Shown here: positions 52,922-60,402 of the stretch, in pieces
How the letters are laid out: every line of letters starts with the position of its first letter
How positions within the stretch are numbered: the stretch's first letter is position 1
DNA from: Pseudoxanthomonas sp.
GTDB taxonomy: Bacteria; Pseudomonadota; Gammaproteobacteria; Xanthomonadales; Xanthomonadaceae
NCBI RefSeq assembly: GCF_024710765.1
Contig: NZ_JANJUE010000071.1
Coordinates: forward strand, 1 to 60,402
Direction: 5' to 3'
Length of the DNA: 60,402 nt
Notes under the pieces: generated by a model
The model's input: only the letters and a program-made list of their open reading frames with translations
What the model was told of the DNA's origin: nothing
Databases searched by the model: none
Position numbers and translations under genes: made by a program

Positions 52922-53604
52922 GGCAGCAGTCCCATCGCCCGGGCCTCGAACACCGCCGCAGTGCGCGATCCGACCGCGAGCTTGCGGTAAATGTTCTTGG
53001 TATGGCACTCGATGGTGAGCCGGGACAGCGACAACAGCTCCGCCATCTCGCGGTTGCTGAATCCCTGCGCCACCAGTCCCAGGATCTCGTGCTCCCGCTC
53101 GGACAGATAGACGTCCTTTCCGATCTCCCGCGACAGCGCCGCAGCGGGAGCTTTCGTCGCCGCCGGCCACAACGCCAGGATGCGGCGCGCGATCATCGGA
53201 TCGATCGGCGCGCCACCACTGCGCAGGCTTTTCAGGGACATCAGGATCTCGGCGTCATCGCGTTCCTTCAGCAGGTAACCGACCGCGCCGGCACGCACCC
53301 CGGCCAGGATGGTTTCCTCCTCCGCCCACGCGGACACGATGACCGCCTGCGTCGCCGGCGCATGCCGCTGCATCCAGGCGATGAGGTCGATACCACTGCC
53401 ATCGGGCAATTGCACATCCACCAGGGCCAGTGCGAACGGACGTTCCCGCAGGCAGGAACGCGCGGCTGCCAGGCAGTCGACGTCCACGATCCTCGCTTCC
53501 GGCTCCGCGACCGCGGCCACCAGTCGCGAAATCCGGCGGCGTACGCCGGGATCGTCCTCGATGACCAGCACTGCATCCAGTGTGATCGGCTGTGGTTGCA
53601 TCAT
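52918..53604 (-). CDS. NarL/LuxR-type response regulator
   Basis: This 228-residue protein has a receiver domain with acidic pocket IEDDPG, phosphoacceptor Asp63 (LVDVQLPDGSG) and Lys in YLLKERDD. The C-terminal LuxR HTH is at about 163-222 (LSEREHEILGLVAQGFSNREMAELLSLSRLTIECHTKNIYRKL). The first of two adjacent ATGs (53604) is spaced best from AGGGGG. TAGACT (53650-53645, minus strand) is a possible -10. It forms an operon with the histidine kinase and is divergent from ndh. Confidence 0.93.
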   Translation of the reverse strand: MMQPQPITLDAVLVIEDDPGVRRRISRLVAAVAEPEARIVDVDCLAAARSCLRERPFALALVDVQLPDGSGIDLIAWMQRHAPATQAVIVSAWAEEETILAGVRAGAVGYLLKERDDAEILMSLKSLRSGGAPIDPMIARRILALWPAATKAPAAALSREIGKDVYLSEREHEILGLVAQGFSNREMAELLSLSRLTIECHTKNIYRKLAVGSRTAAVFEARAMGLLP

Positions 53605-53696
53605 TCCCCCTGCGCCGGCGCAGCCTCGATGGCGCCGGCAACCCAGTCTAACGTGCCTTGAAGAACTCGCGTGCTGCACGGGCGCTCGCTTTCCGC

Positions 53697-53724
53697 TTGC
53701 GTATGCCCGTGTCCATGCCAGAAT
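53697..53724 (+). promoter_or_regulatory. Candidate ndh promoter
   Basis: TTGCGT (53697-53702), 16-nt spacer, CAGAAT (53719-53724). Transcription would start at or near the ATG of a 30-codon ORF at 53732. Confidence 0.4.
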
Positions 53725-53731
53725 TCGCTGC

Positions 53732-53824
53732 ATGGATACTGTCGTTTTTTCCCTATCGACGTTCCCGTTGCCTTCCAACGGGCGGGATTCCGGCTCGTCG
53801 CATGCCAATGGAGCATCGCGATGA
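53732..53824 (+). CDS. Possible 30-residue leader peptide of ndh
   Basis: ATG at 53732 lies 7 nt after a -10-like box and opens a 30-codon frame (MDTVVFSLSTFPLPSNGRD...). Its stop overlaps the ndh start as ATGA. This is the shape of a translationally coupled leader ORF. The peptide has no recognised relatives. Confidence 0.3.
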   Translation: MDTVVFSLSTFPLPSNGRDSGSSHANGASR

Positions 53825-55089
53825 GTACCCCTCGCCCGCATGTGGTCATTGTCGGTGGCGGCTTTGCCGGCCTGTGGGCGGCACGGGCACTGGCCAGGGC
53901 GCCCGTCCGGATCACCCTGATCGACCGCCGCAACCATCACCTCTTCCAGCCGCTGCTCTACCAGGTGGCCACTGCCGGCCTGTCGGCGCCCGACATCGCG
54001 GCGCCGCTGCGCCATATCCTGCGCCGCCAGGCCAATGTGGAAGTGCGCCTGGCGGAAGTCACCGCCGTGGATGCGTCATCGCGCCAACTAAGGCTGGGTG
54101 ACACCAGCGTCCTGGACTATGACTACCTGCTGCTGGCCACCGGCGCCACCCATGCCTACTTCGGCCACGACGAATGGGCCCAACATGCGCCCGGGCTGAA
54201 GACGCTGGACGACGCCCTGCGGCTGCGCCGCCACCTGCTGGTCGCTTTCGAGCGCGCCGAAGCCGAGCCCGACCCCGCCCGTCGCGCGGCATGGCTCAAC
54301 TTCGCCATCGTCGGCGGCGGTCCCACCGGTGTCGAACTCGCGGGAACACTCGCCGAGATTGCGCGGCATACGCTGAAGAACGAGTTCCGCAACATCGATC
54401 CGGGCGAGGCGCGCGTGCGCCTGATCGAGGCCGGCCCGCGCGTCCTGGCTTCATTCCCGGAAGATCTTTCCGGGCGCGCTCGCCGCCAGCTGGAAAAACT
54501 GGGCGTGGAAGTCAGCACCGGCGTACCGGTCACCGCCATCAGCGACGCGGGTTATCAACTGGGCGACAGTTTCGTACCGGCCCGCACGGTGGTGTGGGCG
54601 GCCGGCGTCGCCGCGTCCCCGCTCGCGCGCTCGCTGGGGGTTCCCCTGGATCGGGCCGGACGCGTGATCGTGCAGGCCGACCTTAGCGTGCCGGGTCATC
54701 CCGAGATCTTCGTTGGTGGCGATCTGGCGTCCGTGCAGAGCGACGGGCGTCCGGTACCCGGCGTGGCTCCCGCGGCCAAGCAGATGGGGCGGCACATCGC
54801 GGCGGCCATACGGTCACGGTTGGCCGGGAAGCCTGCCACGCCGTTCCGCTACAAGGATTTCGGCAACCTCGCCACCATCGGCCGGATGGCGGCCGTGGTG
54901 CATCTGGGCCGGCTGAAACTGTCCGGCCTGCTGGCCTGGTGGTTCTGGCTGGCCGCGCACGTGTTCTTCCTCATCGGCTTCCGCAACCGGCTGGTCGTGT
55001 TGCTCAACTGGGCGTGGGCTTACTGGAGCTACCAGCGTGGCGCGCGCATCATCTTCGGCGCCGCCGGGGAAGAACCACCGGATCAATGA
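53821..55089 (+). CDS. ndh: Type II NADH dehydrogenase
   Basis: This 422-residue membrane-bound flavoprotein oxidises NADH and reduces quinone without pumping protons. The FAD-binding motif is VVIVGGGFAGLWAARAL (8-24) and the NADH motif is FAIVGGGPTGVELAGTL (about 161-177). VWAAGVAASPLA and IFVGGDLASV bind FAD. The conserved RRNHHLFQPLLYQVATAGL segment and the hydrophobic C-terminal part (LLAWWFWLAAHVFFLIGFRNRLVVLLNW) anchor it. A GGAG site precedes the ATG. Its end overlaps the convergent DUF1203 gene by 7 nt. Confidence 0.95.
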   Translation: MSTPRPHVVIVGGGFAGLWAARALARAPVRITLIDRRNHHLFQPLLYQVATAGLSAPDIAAPLRHILRRQANVEVRLAEVTAVDASSRQLRLGDTSVLDYDYLLLATGATHAYFGHDEWAQHAPGLKTLDDALRLRRHLLVAFERAEAEPDPARRAAWLNFAIVGGGPTGVELAGTLAEIARHTLKNEFRNIDPGEARVRLIEAGPRVLASFPEDLSGRARRQLEKLGVEVSTGVPVTAISDAGYQLGDSFVPARTVVWAAGVAASPLARSLGVPLDRAGRVIVQADLSVPGHPEIFVGGDLASVQSDGRPVPGVAPAAKQMGRHIAAAIRSRLAGKPATPFRYKDFGNLATIGRMAAVVHLGRLKLSGLLAWWFWLAAHVFFLIGFRNRLVVLLNWAWAYWSYQRGARIIFGAAGEEPPDQ

Positions 55090-55550
55090 CGATCCACGCG
55101 CGCCGCGAAGCAACCGGGGCGTGCGTTGTGCAGGTGCAGGTAGTTCACCTCGACGCGCTGGAAGAAGCCTTCGATCGCCTGGACCAGTTGGGTACCCTCC
55201 ACGACCTCGGAGGCCTGCATCCAGCCGTCGGCATCGTAGGCTCGCACGGACAGCAGTCGACGCAGGAAGGACTCCGGTATCCGGTTCTCGAACACCGCGG
55301 CTTCGCCGGCACGCTCGCGCACGAAGATCGGTCCGCCTGCGCGATACGGGCCGGTCACGTCGTGATGCTGGAACGGCAACAGCAGCAGGACCTCGCCCAC
55401 CCGGGCGTTGTCCAGCGAAACCCTGCACGGGAAGCCGCGATCGCTGTCGGCAACGACACGCCGCATCGATTGGCGCCCCAGCGCCGCGTCATCCAGCGGC
55501 CAAAGGTGGGTGAACAGGTCGGGCGACAGGCCGGTGATGCGGTAGGACAT
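55083..55550 (-). CDS. DUF1203 family protein
   Basis: The 155-residue cytoplasmic protein (MSYRITGLSPDLFTHLWPLDDAAL, CRVSLDNARVGEVLLLLPFQHHDVTGPYRAGGPIFVRE, YLHLHNARPGCFAARVDR) matches DUF1203 at full length. Its function is unknown. It lies between ndh (convergent) and rpoH (same strand, upstream), the latter separated by a terminator. Confidence 0.88.
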   Translation of the reverse strand: MSYRITGLSPDLFTHLWPLDDAALGRQSMRRVVADSDRGFPCRVSLDNARVGEVLLLLPFQHHDVTGPYRAGGPIFVRERAGEAAVFENRIPESFLRRLLSVRAYDADGWMQASEVVEGTQLVQAIEGFFQRVEVNYLHLHNARPGCFAARVDRH

Positions 55551-55620
55551 GGCGGAAACTCCTAAGGGGGCCTGCAGCATCCCCCGTGTGCGGATGCGTC
55601 GCCATCCGGTTCTTGCGCGC

Positions 55621-55652
55621 CCAAAACGAAACGGCCCCGTTTCCGGGGCCGT
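55621..55652 (-). terminator. Intrinsic terminator after rpoH
   Basis: ACGGCCCCG and CGGGGCCGT form a 9-bp stem with a 4-nt loop; on the minus strand TTCGTTTTGG follows. It lies 26 bp past the rpoH stop. Confidence 0.85.
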
Positions 55653-55677
55653 CGTGGATTGCGTCGGGTCCGTTCGC

Positions 55678-56565
<888 letters not shown>

Positions 56566-56566
56566 C

Positions 56567-56593
56567 TTAGCAGTCGGGTTGTTCGACTGCTAA
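56567..56593. promoter_or_regulatory. CIRCE-like inverted repeat at the rpoH promoter
   Basis: TTAGCAGTC-N9-GACTGCTAA is a perfect inverted repeat. The HrcA operator CIRCE is TTAGCACTC-N9-GAGTGCTAA, so each arm differs at one symmetrical base and the 9-nt spacing is identical. It lies between the candidate -35 and -10 of rpoH, where a repressor would block transcription. Confidence 0.7.
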
Positions 56594-56719
56594 CCGGTAA
56601 AAGAGTTCCCCATCATTCCGGATCTGGAACGATGGACCAAACATGTTCAGGTTCTGTAAGGGAAACGGCAACAGTACCGACATCCCGGCCAGCTTAGGAC
56701 CAGAACTTTAAATTTTGTT

Positions 56720-58381
56720 TTAAATCAATTGGTTGACCTTTAGCGTGCTATCCACATGCTGGGCCCCGGGCGGCAGTGGCGTCCGGGACAGTGCAGACGG
56801 CAGATCCTGGCCCGCCAGCGGCCGGGCGAACAGGTAGCCCTGCAGCAGGGTCACCCCGTGCCGGATCAGCGCATCGGCCTGTGCCCGGGTTTCCACTCCT
56901 TCGGCGACAACATCCAGATCCATGCGCTCGGCCAAATCCAGGATCGTCCGCAGGATCGGCGTCATGCCGGCGGGCGAGCCCAGCCGGGCGATGAAGCCGC
57001 GATCGATCTTCAGGCCATCCACCCGCAAGTCCTGGAGATGGCTGAGGTTGGAATGTCCCACCCCGAAATCGTCGAGCGCGATCCGCACGCCCATCCGGCG
57101 GAGTTCTTCCAGCACCGCGTGCACGTCCTCATCCGCTTCCACGCCTTCGCGCTCGGTCAGCTCCAGGACCAGGATGATCCTGTCTTGCGGAAAGACAGAC
57201 AGAAAGCGCTGACACTGTTCGGGCAACCATCGCCCGGCCAAGTGCGCAGGCGTGATGTTGAAGGAAACATGGAAGCCCACCGGCAGCTGCGGAAGCATGC
57301 CCGCGAGCTCATGGGCGGCCCGCTCCATCAGGTACCCCGTTGCGGGCAGGATAAACCTGGATCGTTCCAGGCCAGTCATGAAGCTGTCGGGCGCCAGCAG
57401 GCCCCGATTCGGATGCAGCCAGCGCGCCAGTACTTCCACACCTGCCCATTCCATGTCCGCGGCACGTACCAGCGGCTGGTAGTAGGGAACGAACTCGCCT
57501 TTCCGGATGGCGCGCTCGTATTCGCGGTGCCGGCCCTGCCGGCGGGGCATCAGGCGGTGAATCAGATAGCCGCCGGGAATACCGGCGAGCAACACCAGCA
57601 GGACACCAACGTGGAACGAACGCCATGGCGGGCGCGGCATCGCGTCTGGCGCATCGGCGACGATTTCGATGGGATAGCGCGATGAAGCGATCGCTGCCGC
57701 GTCCGGACGGGTTGGTGACCGTGCAAGTCCATCATTCCCCAACTGCATCCCCGCCACGCGCCATGCGCCGTCGCCGACGTCGCGACCGATTGCTGCCCGC
57801 CAGGCATGCCGTGCGTCCACCACGGCGATCACCTGTTGCGATCCCTGCCGCCACCGGTAAAGCAGGAGCGGACGTTCCGGCGCCACCGCGCTGCCGGCAA
57901 CGAATGCCAATGCTTCCTGGCCACCCCCGAACATCCCCAGGTCCCCGCCGCTTTCACCCGACAGGCTCGCGCAATGGACCTCGCCATCCCGCGCCAGTAG
58001 CAGGGAACGCACCTGTGGAACCACGGCAGCCTGCCGGCGTAGTGCCCCGAGCACGCTTTCACAAGGCGCATCGGCAAGCGGCATTGCAGCCACGGCCGCG
58101 GCATGGACCTCGTCGAGCATCATCTCCAGTTGCGACAGCACGCGTCGCTGTTCCTGCGAGGTTTCTAGCTGGCGTGTCTGCAGGACATTGTCTTGAATCA
58201 ACGACAGTCCCATCCATCCAGGGATCAGGATCACCAGCCAGACAAGCCCCGCACGCGCGAGACGCCTCCACCTGCCCGAGTGGAGACCATGCCCAATTGC
58301 GCAACCGGTATCACGCGTACCAACCCAACCGCCCCGCTGCGGGCGGCCAGTCGCTTCGAGCTTGGCGTGAATGGCATGCAT
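56720..58381 (-). CDS. CSS-motif cyclic-di-GMP phosphodiesterase (EAL)
   Basis: This is a 553-residue protein with an N-terminal membrane helix (about 42-63), a periplasmic CSS-type domain (Cys in LADAPCESVLG and VHCASLSGES), a second helix (about 258-280) and a cytoplasmic EAL domain (about 290-540). Catalytic positions look intact: EVLAR (EAL variant), NITPAHL, ELTERE, DDFGVGHSN, LKIDRGF and AEGVETR. CSS-EAL proteins cleave c-di-GMP and are controlled by periplasmic redox state of the two cysteines. It lies downstream of a 587-bp gene-free stretch. Confidence 0.9.
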   Translation of the reverse strand: MHAIHAKLEATGRPQRGGWVGTRDTGCAIGHGLHSGRWRRLARAGLVWLVILIPGWMGLSLIQDNVLQTRQLETSQEQRRVLSQLEMMLDEVHAAAVAAMPLADAPCESVLGALRRQAAVVPQVRSLLLARDGEVHCASLSGESGGDLGMFGGGQEALAFVAGSAVAPERPLLLYRWRQGSQQVIAVVDARHAWRAAIGRDVGDGAWRVAGMQLGNDGLARSPTRPDAAAIASSRYPIEIVADAPDAMPRPPWRSFHVGVLLVLLAGIPGGYLIHRLMPRRQGRHREYERAIRKGEFVPYYQPLVRAADMEWAGVEVLARWLHPNRGLLAPDSFMTGLERSRFILPATGYLMERAAHELAGMLPQLPVGFHVSFNITPAHLAGRWLPEQCQRFLSVFPQDRIILVLELTEREGVEADEDVHAVLEELRRMGVRIALDDFGVGHSNLSHLQDLRVDGLKIDRGFIARLGSPAGMTPILRTILDLAERMDLDVVAEGVETRAQADALIRHGVTLLQGYLFARPLAGQDLPSALSRTPLPPGAQHVDSTLKVNQLI

Positions 58382-58968
58382 GAGTGAAAAGACGTGATGC
58401 TTTCATCTGGACGCGCGCAGGATTGCGCGGAGGCCCCCATGGAATGGCCAAGGGACCGATGTGTCGCCTTGTGCGGGAGCAGGAAGGAATTCGACCGCGA
58501 CTTCCATGTCGCGACCTGTAATGTCACCCATCTGATTCCGCGCAGGAATCGGAACTTTCCGAAATGGACGGCAGAAAGCAGAGGCGTCAGGCCCACGCGC
58601 GCCCTGCGGCCCTTCCTGTCTTGGGTACGGAAATGAAACGGTGCCTTGTGACTTAAGTCGGCGATGGCGGTGATGGTCCCGGCGTGTCGTCGTTCGCGCT
58701 GATGGTTGAAAGCCCGCATCGCCGCGCGAAGCGCCGGGAACCGTCGGTGCGGAACGCGCGGCTCATCGCGGCTGGCCTCGGACGGTGGCCGTCTGAACCA
58801 CCGTGGATGTGCGCGTTGTACGAGCGGTCGGTCGCCCATCCTGTGCCACTGCATGCACTGGACTTTGCGATCATGCGCGAGGCCGGCGCTCCGCTGGCCT
58901 CGCCCTGGCATGAAAGCGTGCGCGGCATCATGGGGCTCGCCATCCCATGACACGGCGGCAGGAAACTC
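58382..58968. other. Gene-poor spacer between EAL and dipeptidase genes
   Basis: I see no gene I can support in these 587 bp. Open frames on both strands lack domains. The plus frame 58684-58950 (88 codons) has no ribosome-binding site and an unremarkable composition. GATTCC-GCGCA-GGAATC at about 58530 is a small inverted repeat. The stretch may hold the EAL promoter and decayed coding sequence. Confidence 0.5.
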
Positions 58969-60204
58969 CTACGACTTGGGTACCGGCTGTGCGGCAGCTT
59001 CCACGGCACGCATGACCCGCAACAGGTTTCCGCTCCAGATGGCGCGGACATCCGCTTCGGAGTAGCCCTCTTTCAGCAAACGCTCGGTAATCTTCGGCAG
59101 TGCCGCGACATCCTCAAGGCCCGCGACACCACCGCCGCCGTCCCAGTCCGCGCCGATGCCCACATGTTGTGGCCCTGCCACTTTCAGGATGTGCAGCAGA
59201 TGGCGCATGTAGTCCTCGAGCGTTGCCCTGGGTGCGGGATAACGCTGTTCGATCTCGGTGCGTTCCTTGAGATATGCCTGGATCCTGGCGTCGTCCCGGT
59301 TGCTCTCGTCGCCATACTTTTCCGCCAGTGCCTCCAGGGCGGATTCGCGCTCGGGATTCTTGGGAATGGAGATCAGGTAGCCACCGTAGGCGTTGACATG
59401 GATGACGCCTCCTTTGGCCGCAAGCTTGCGGATGCGTGCGTCATCGATATTGCGCGGATGATCGAAAACCGCGTCGGCGCTGGTGTGCGAGAGCACGATG
59501 GGCGTCTTCGAGTATTCCAGCAACTGGTCGAACACCAGATCGCTGGCGTGTGACGCATCCAGGATAAGCCCCAGCCGGTTGGCTTCCGCCACCAGCGCCT
59601 TGCCCTTGGGGCTCAGGCCGTTCCACTGCGGGCCTGTAGCATCGGTGGAGGAGTCACCGAAATCGTTGTTCTTGACATGGGTGATGCCGAGCATCCGCAA
59701 ACCGAGCTTGTGATAGAGCTCGATCAGGCTGGGATCGCTCGCCAGCGGAGACGCGTTCTCCATGCTGATGAACGAAACACGCTTGCCGGACGCCGCGATG
59801 CGTTCGGCGTCGTCCGCACTCAACGCTAGTTCGAAATCGGCGGCATTGGCCGCGAGCATCTCCCTGATTTGGGTCAACCGGATCAGACCGTGATCGCGCG
59901 CCTCCCGATTCCCGGCCTCGTCGCGTGCGCCTTGGTCGGTGTAGATGACCCAGAAACCTCCATCCAGGCCGCCTTCCTTCATCCGGGGCAGATCCACCTG
60001 GGATTGATCGCCTTCGTGGTCATGACGATCACGGATGCTCCAACCAGGCCGCTGGAAATTGGCCGGCGTATCCAGATGGGTATCCAGCACCAATGCCGAT
60101 TCATGCAGCTGGCGCGCCTGCGCCGGAGTGAGCCCCTTGTCTGCCGCACACAGCGGCGACGCCAGTGACAGGCCTAGGGCGATGGCCAGAACGCGTTGCT
60201 TCAT
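58969..60204 (-). CDS. Exported M19 (renal-dipeptidase-like) dipeptidase
   Basis: This 411-residue zinc dipeptidase has a signal peptide (MKQRVLAIALGLSLASPLCAA). M19 metal-site motifs are visible: DTHLDTP with HxD, the bridging Glu in ISMENASPL, LDASHASD, VLSHTSADAV and the C-terminal GIGADWDGGGG with GNLLRVM. It likely cleaves dipeptides (possibly with D-residues) in the periplasm. ATG at 60204 follows AGGGGA; a longer frame from 60258 overlaps the rRNA terminator and is unlikely. Confidence 0.93.
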   Translation of the reverse strand: MKQRVLAIALGLSLASPLCAADKGLTPAQARQLHESALVLDTHLDTPANFQRPGWSIRDRHDHEGDQSQVDLPRMKEGGLDGGFWVIYTDQGARDEAGNREARDHGLIRLTQIREMLAANAADFELALSADDAERIAASGKRVSFISMENASPLASDPSLIELYHKLGLRMLGITHVKNNDFGDSSTDATGPQWNGLSPKGKALVAEANRLGLILDASHASDLVFDQLLEYSKTPIVLSHTSADAVFDHPRNIDDARIRKLAAKGGVIHVNAYGGYLISIPKNPERESALEALAEKYGDESNRDDARIQAYLKERTEIEQRYPAPRATLEDYMRHLLHILKVAGPQHVGIGADWDGGGGVAGLEDVAALPKITERLLKEGYSEADVRAIWSGNLLRVMRAVEAAAQPVPKS

Positions 60205-60257
60205 TCCCCTGATCCCCGATGTGTTAGGAAACTCCGATTGTTGGCGATCAGCGCGCA

Positions 60258-60291
60258 AGAAAAAACCCCCAGCCTTGAGGCTGGGGGTTTT
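60258..60291 (-). terminator. rRNA operon terminator
   Basis: AAAACCCCCAGCC-TTGA-GGCTGGGGGTTTT: a 13-bp stem including the A/T pairs, with T-runs on the exit side of the minus strand (TTTTTTC). It lies just past the 5S rRNA gene. Confidence 0.92.
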
Positions 60292-60300
60292 AGGGGTAAA

Positions 60301-60402
60301 GCCCCTGGCGATGACCTACTCTTGCATGGCTTAGGCCACACTACCATCGGCGCAGCTGCGTTTCACTTCCGTGTTCGGGATGGGAACGGGTGGGACCACA
60401 GC
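60301..60402 (-). rRNA. rrf: 5S ribosomal RNA (5' end cut by the window edge)
   Basis: The minus-strand sequence shows the conserved 5S blocks TGGTCCCACCC, CCCATCCCGAAC, GGAAGTGAAACGC, GCGCCGATGGTAGTGTGG and AGTAGGTCATCGCCAGG. About 10-18 nt of the 5' end lie beyond the window. It is the last gene of an rRNA operon transcribed towards the window. Confidence 0.95.

Noticed and set aside
58684-58950. 88-codon plus-strand frame as a possible small protein
   Set aside because: No Shine-Dalgarno site, no family and many rare-looking stretches; kept only as part of an unexplained spacer.
58231-58953. 240-codon minus-strand frame in the spacer before the EAL gene
   Set aside because: No domain, no ribosome-binding site, and its C-terminal part overlaps the EAL N-terminus in another frame.

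Overview
The window is high-GC gammaproteobacterial chromosome that looks like Xanthomonadaceae (Lysobacter, Luteimonas or Xanthomonas relatives). The reasons are the protein sequences, the def-fmt-rsmB / LysM-dprA-smg-topA order, two sigma factors of this type (RpoD, RpoH), an ECF sigma paired with a Ser/Thr kinase, and many genes whose -10 box sits only 6-7 nt before the ATG. I see no insertion sequence, CRISPR array or prophage. The genus is inference.

Layout. 1-498: gene-free flank and tRNA-Ile2(CAU). 593-7477: rpoD, dtd, an LpxL-type acyltransferase, a Sel1-repeat protein and two PH-domain membrane proteins. 7483-18435: a surface-glycan cluster with a CDP-glycerol-type transferase, three GT2 enzymes, asparagine-synthase-type amidotransferase, UDP-xylose synthase, O-antigen ligase/polymerase, a GT4 and an ArnT-type GT39. 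18510-23877 and on to 30978: housekeeping block rsmB-fmt-def, divergent LysM protein, dprA, smg and topA. Four tandem genes sharing an N-terminal GYF_2 domain sit between smg and topA; one is joined to a pilin-like helix and three to RDD membrane domains. 31038-41390: tsaC, two DUF4124 secreted proteins, a broken membrane gene, an SDR, a small lipoprotein, sppA, a MATE exporter, DUF3667, DUF4286, DUF3106 and a sigma-like membrane protein. 41391-41830 is an AT-rich spacer with a perfect pair of inverted DnaA boxes upstream of priA.

44234-53604 is the most unusual accessory region. Two trimeric autotransporter adhesins (one with EF-hand loops, one Gly-rich with 45-bp tandem repeats) flank a Ser/Thr kinase-TPR gene and an ECF sigma gene, followed by a histidine kinase/response regulator pair. 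ECF sigma/Ser-Thr kinase pairs are known signalling modules in Xanthomonas and Vibrio; control of the adhesins here is inference.

53732-60402: a possible leader ORF and ndh, DUF1203, rpoH under a CIRCE-like inverted repeat, a CSS-type EAL phosphodiesterase, an M19 dipeptidase, and the end of an rRNA operon (terminator and 5S rRNA cut by the window edge).
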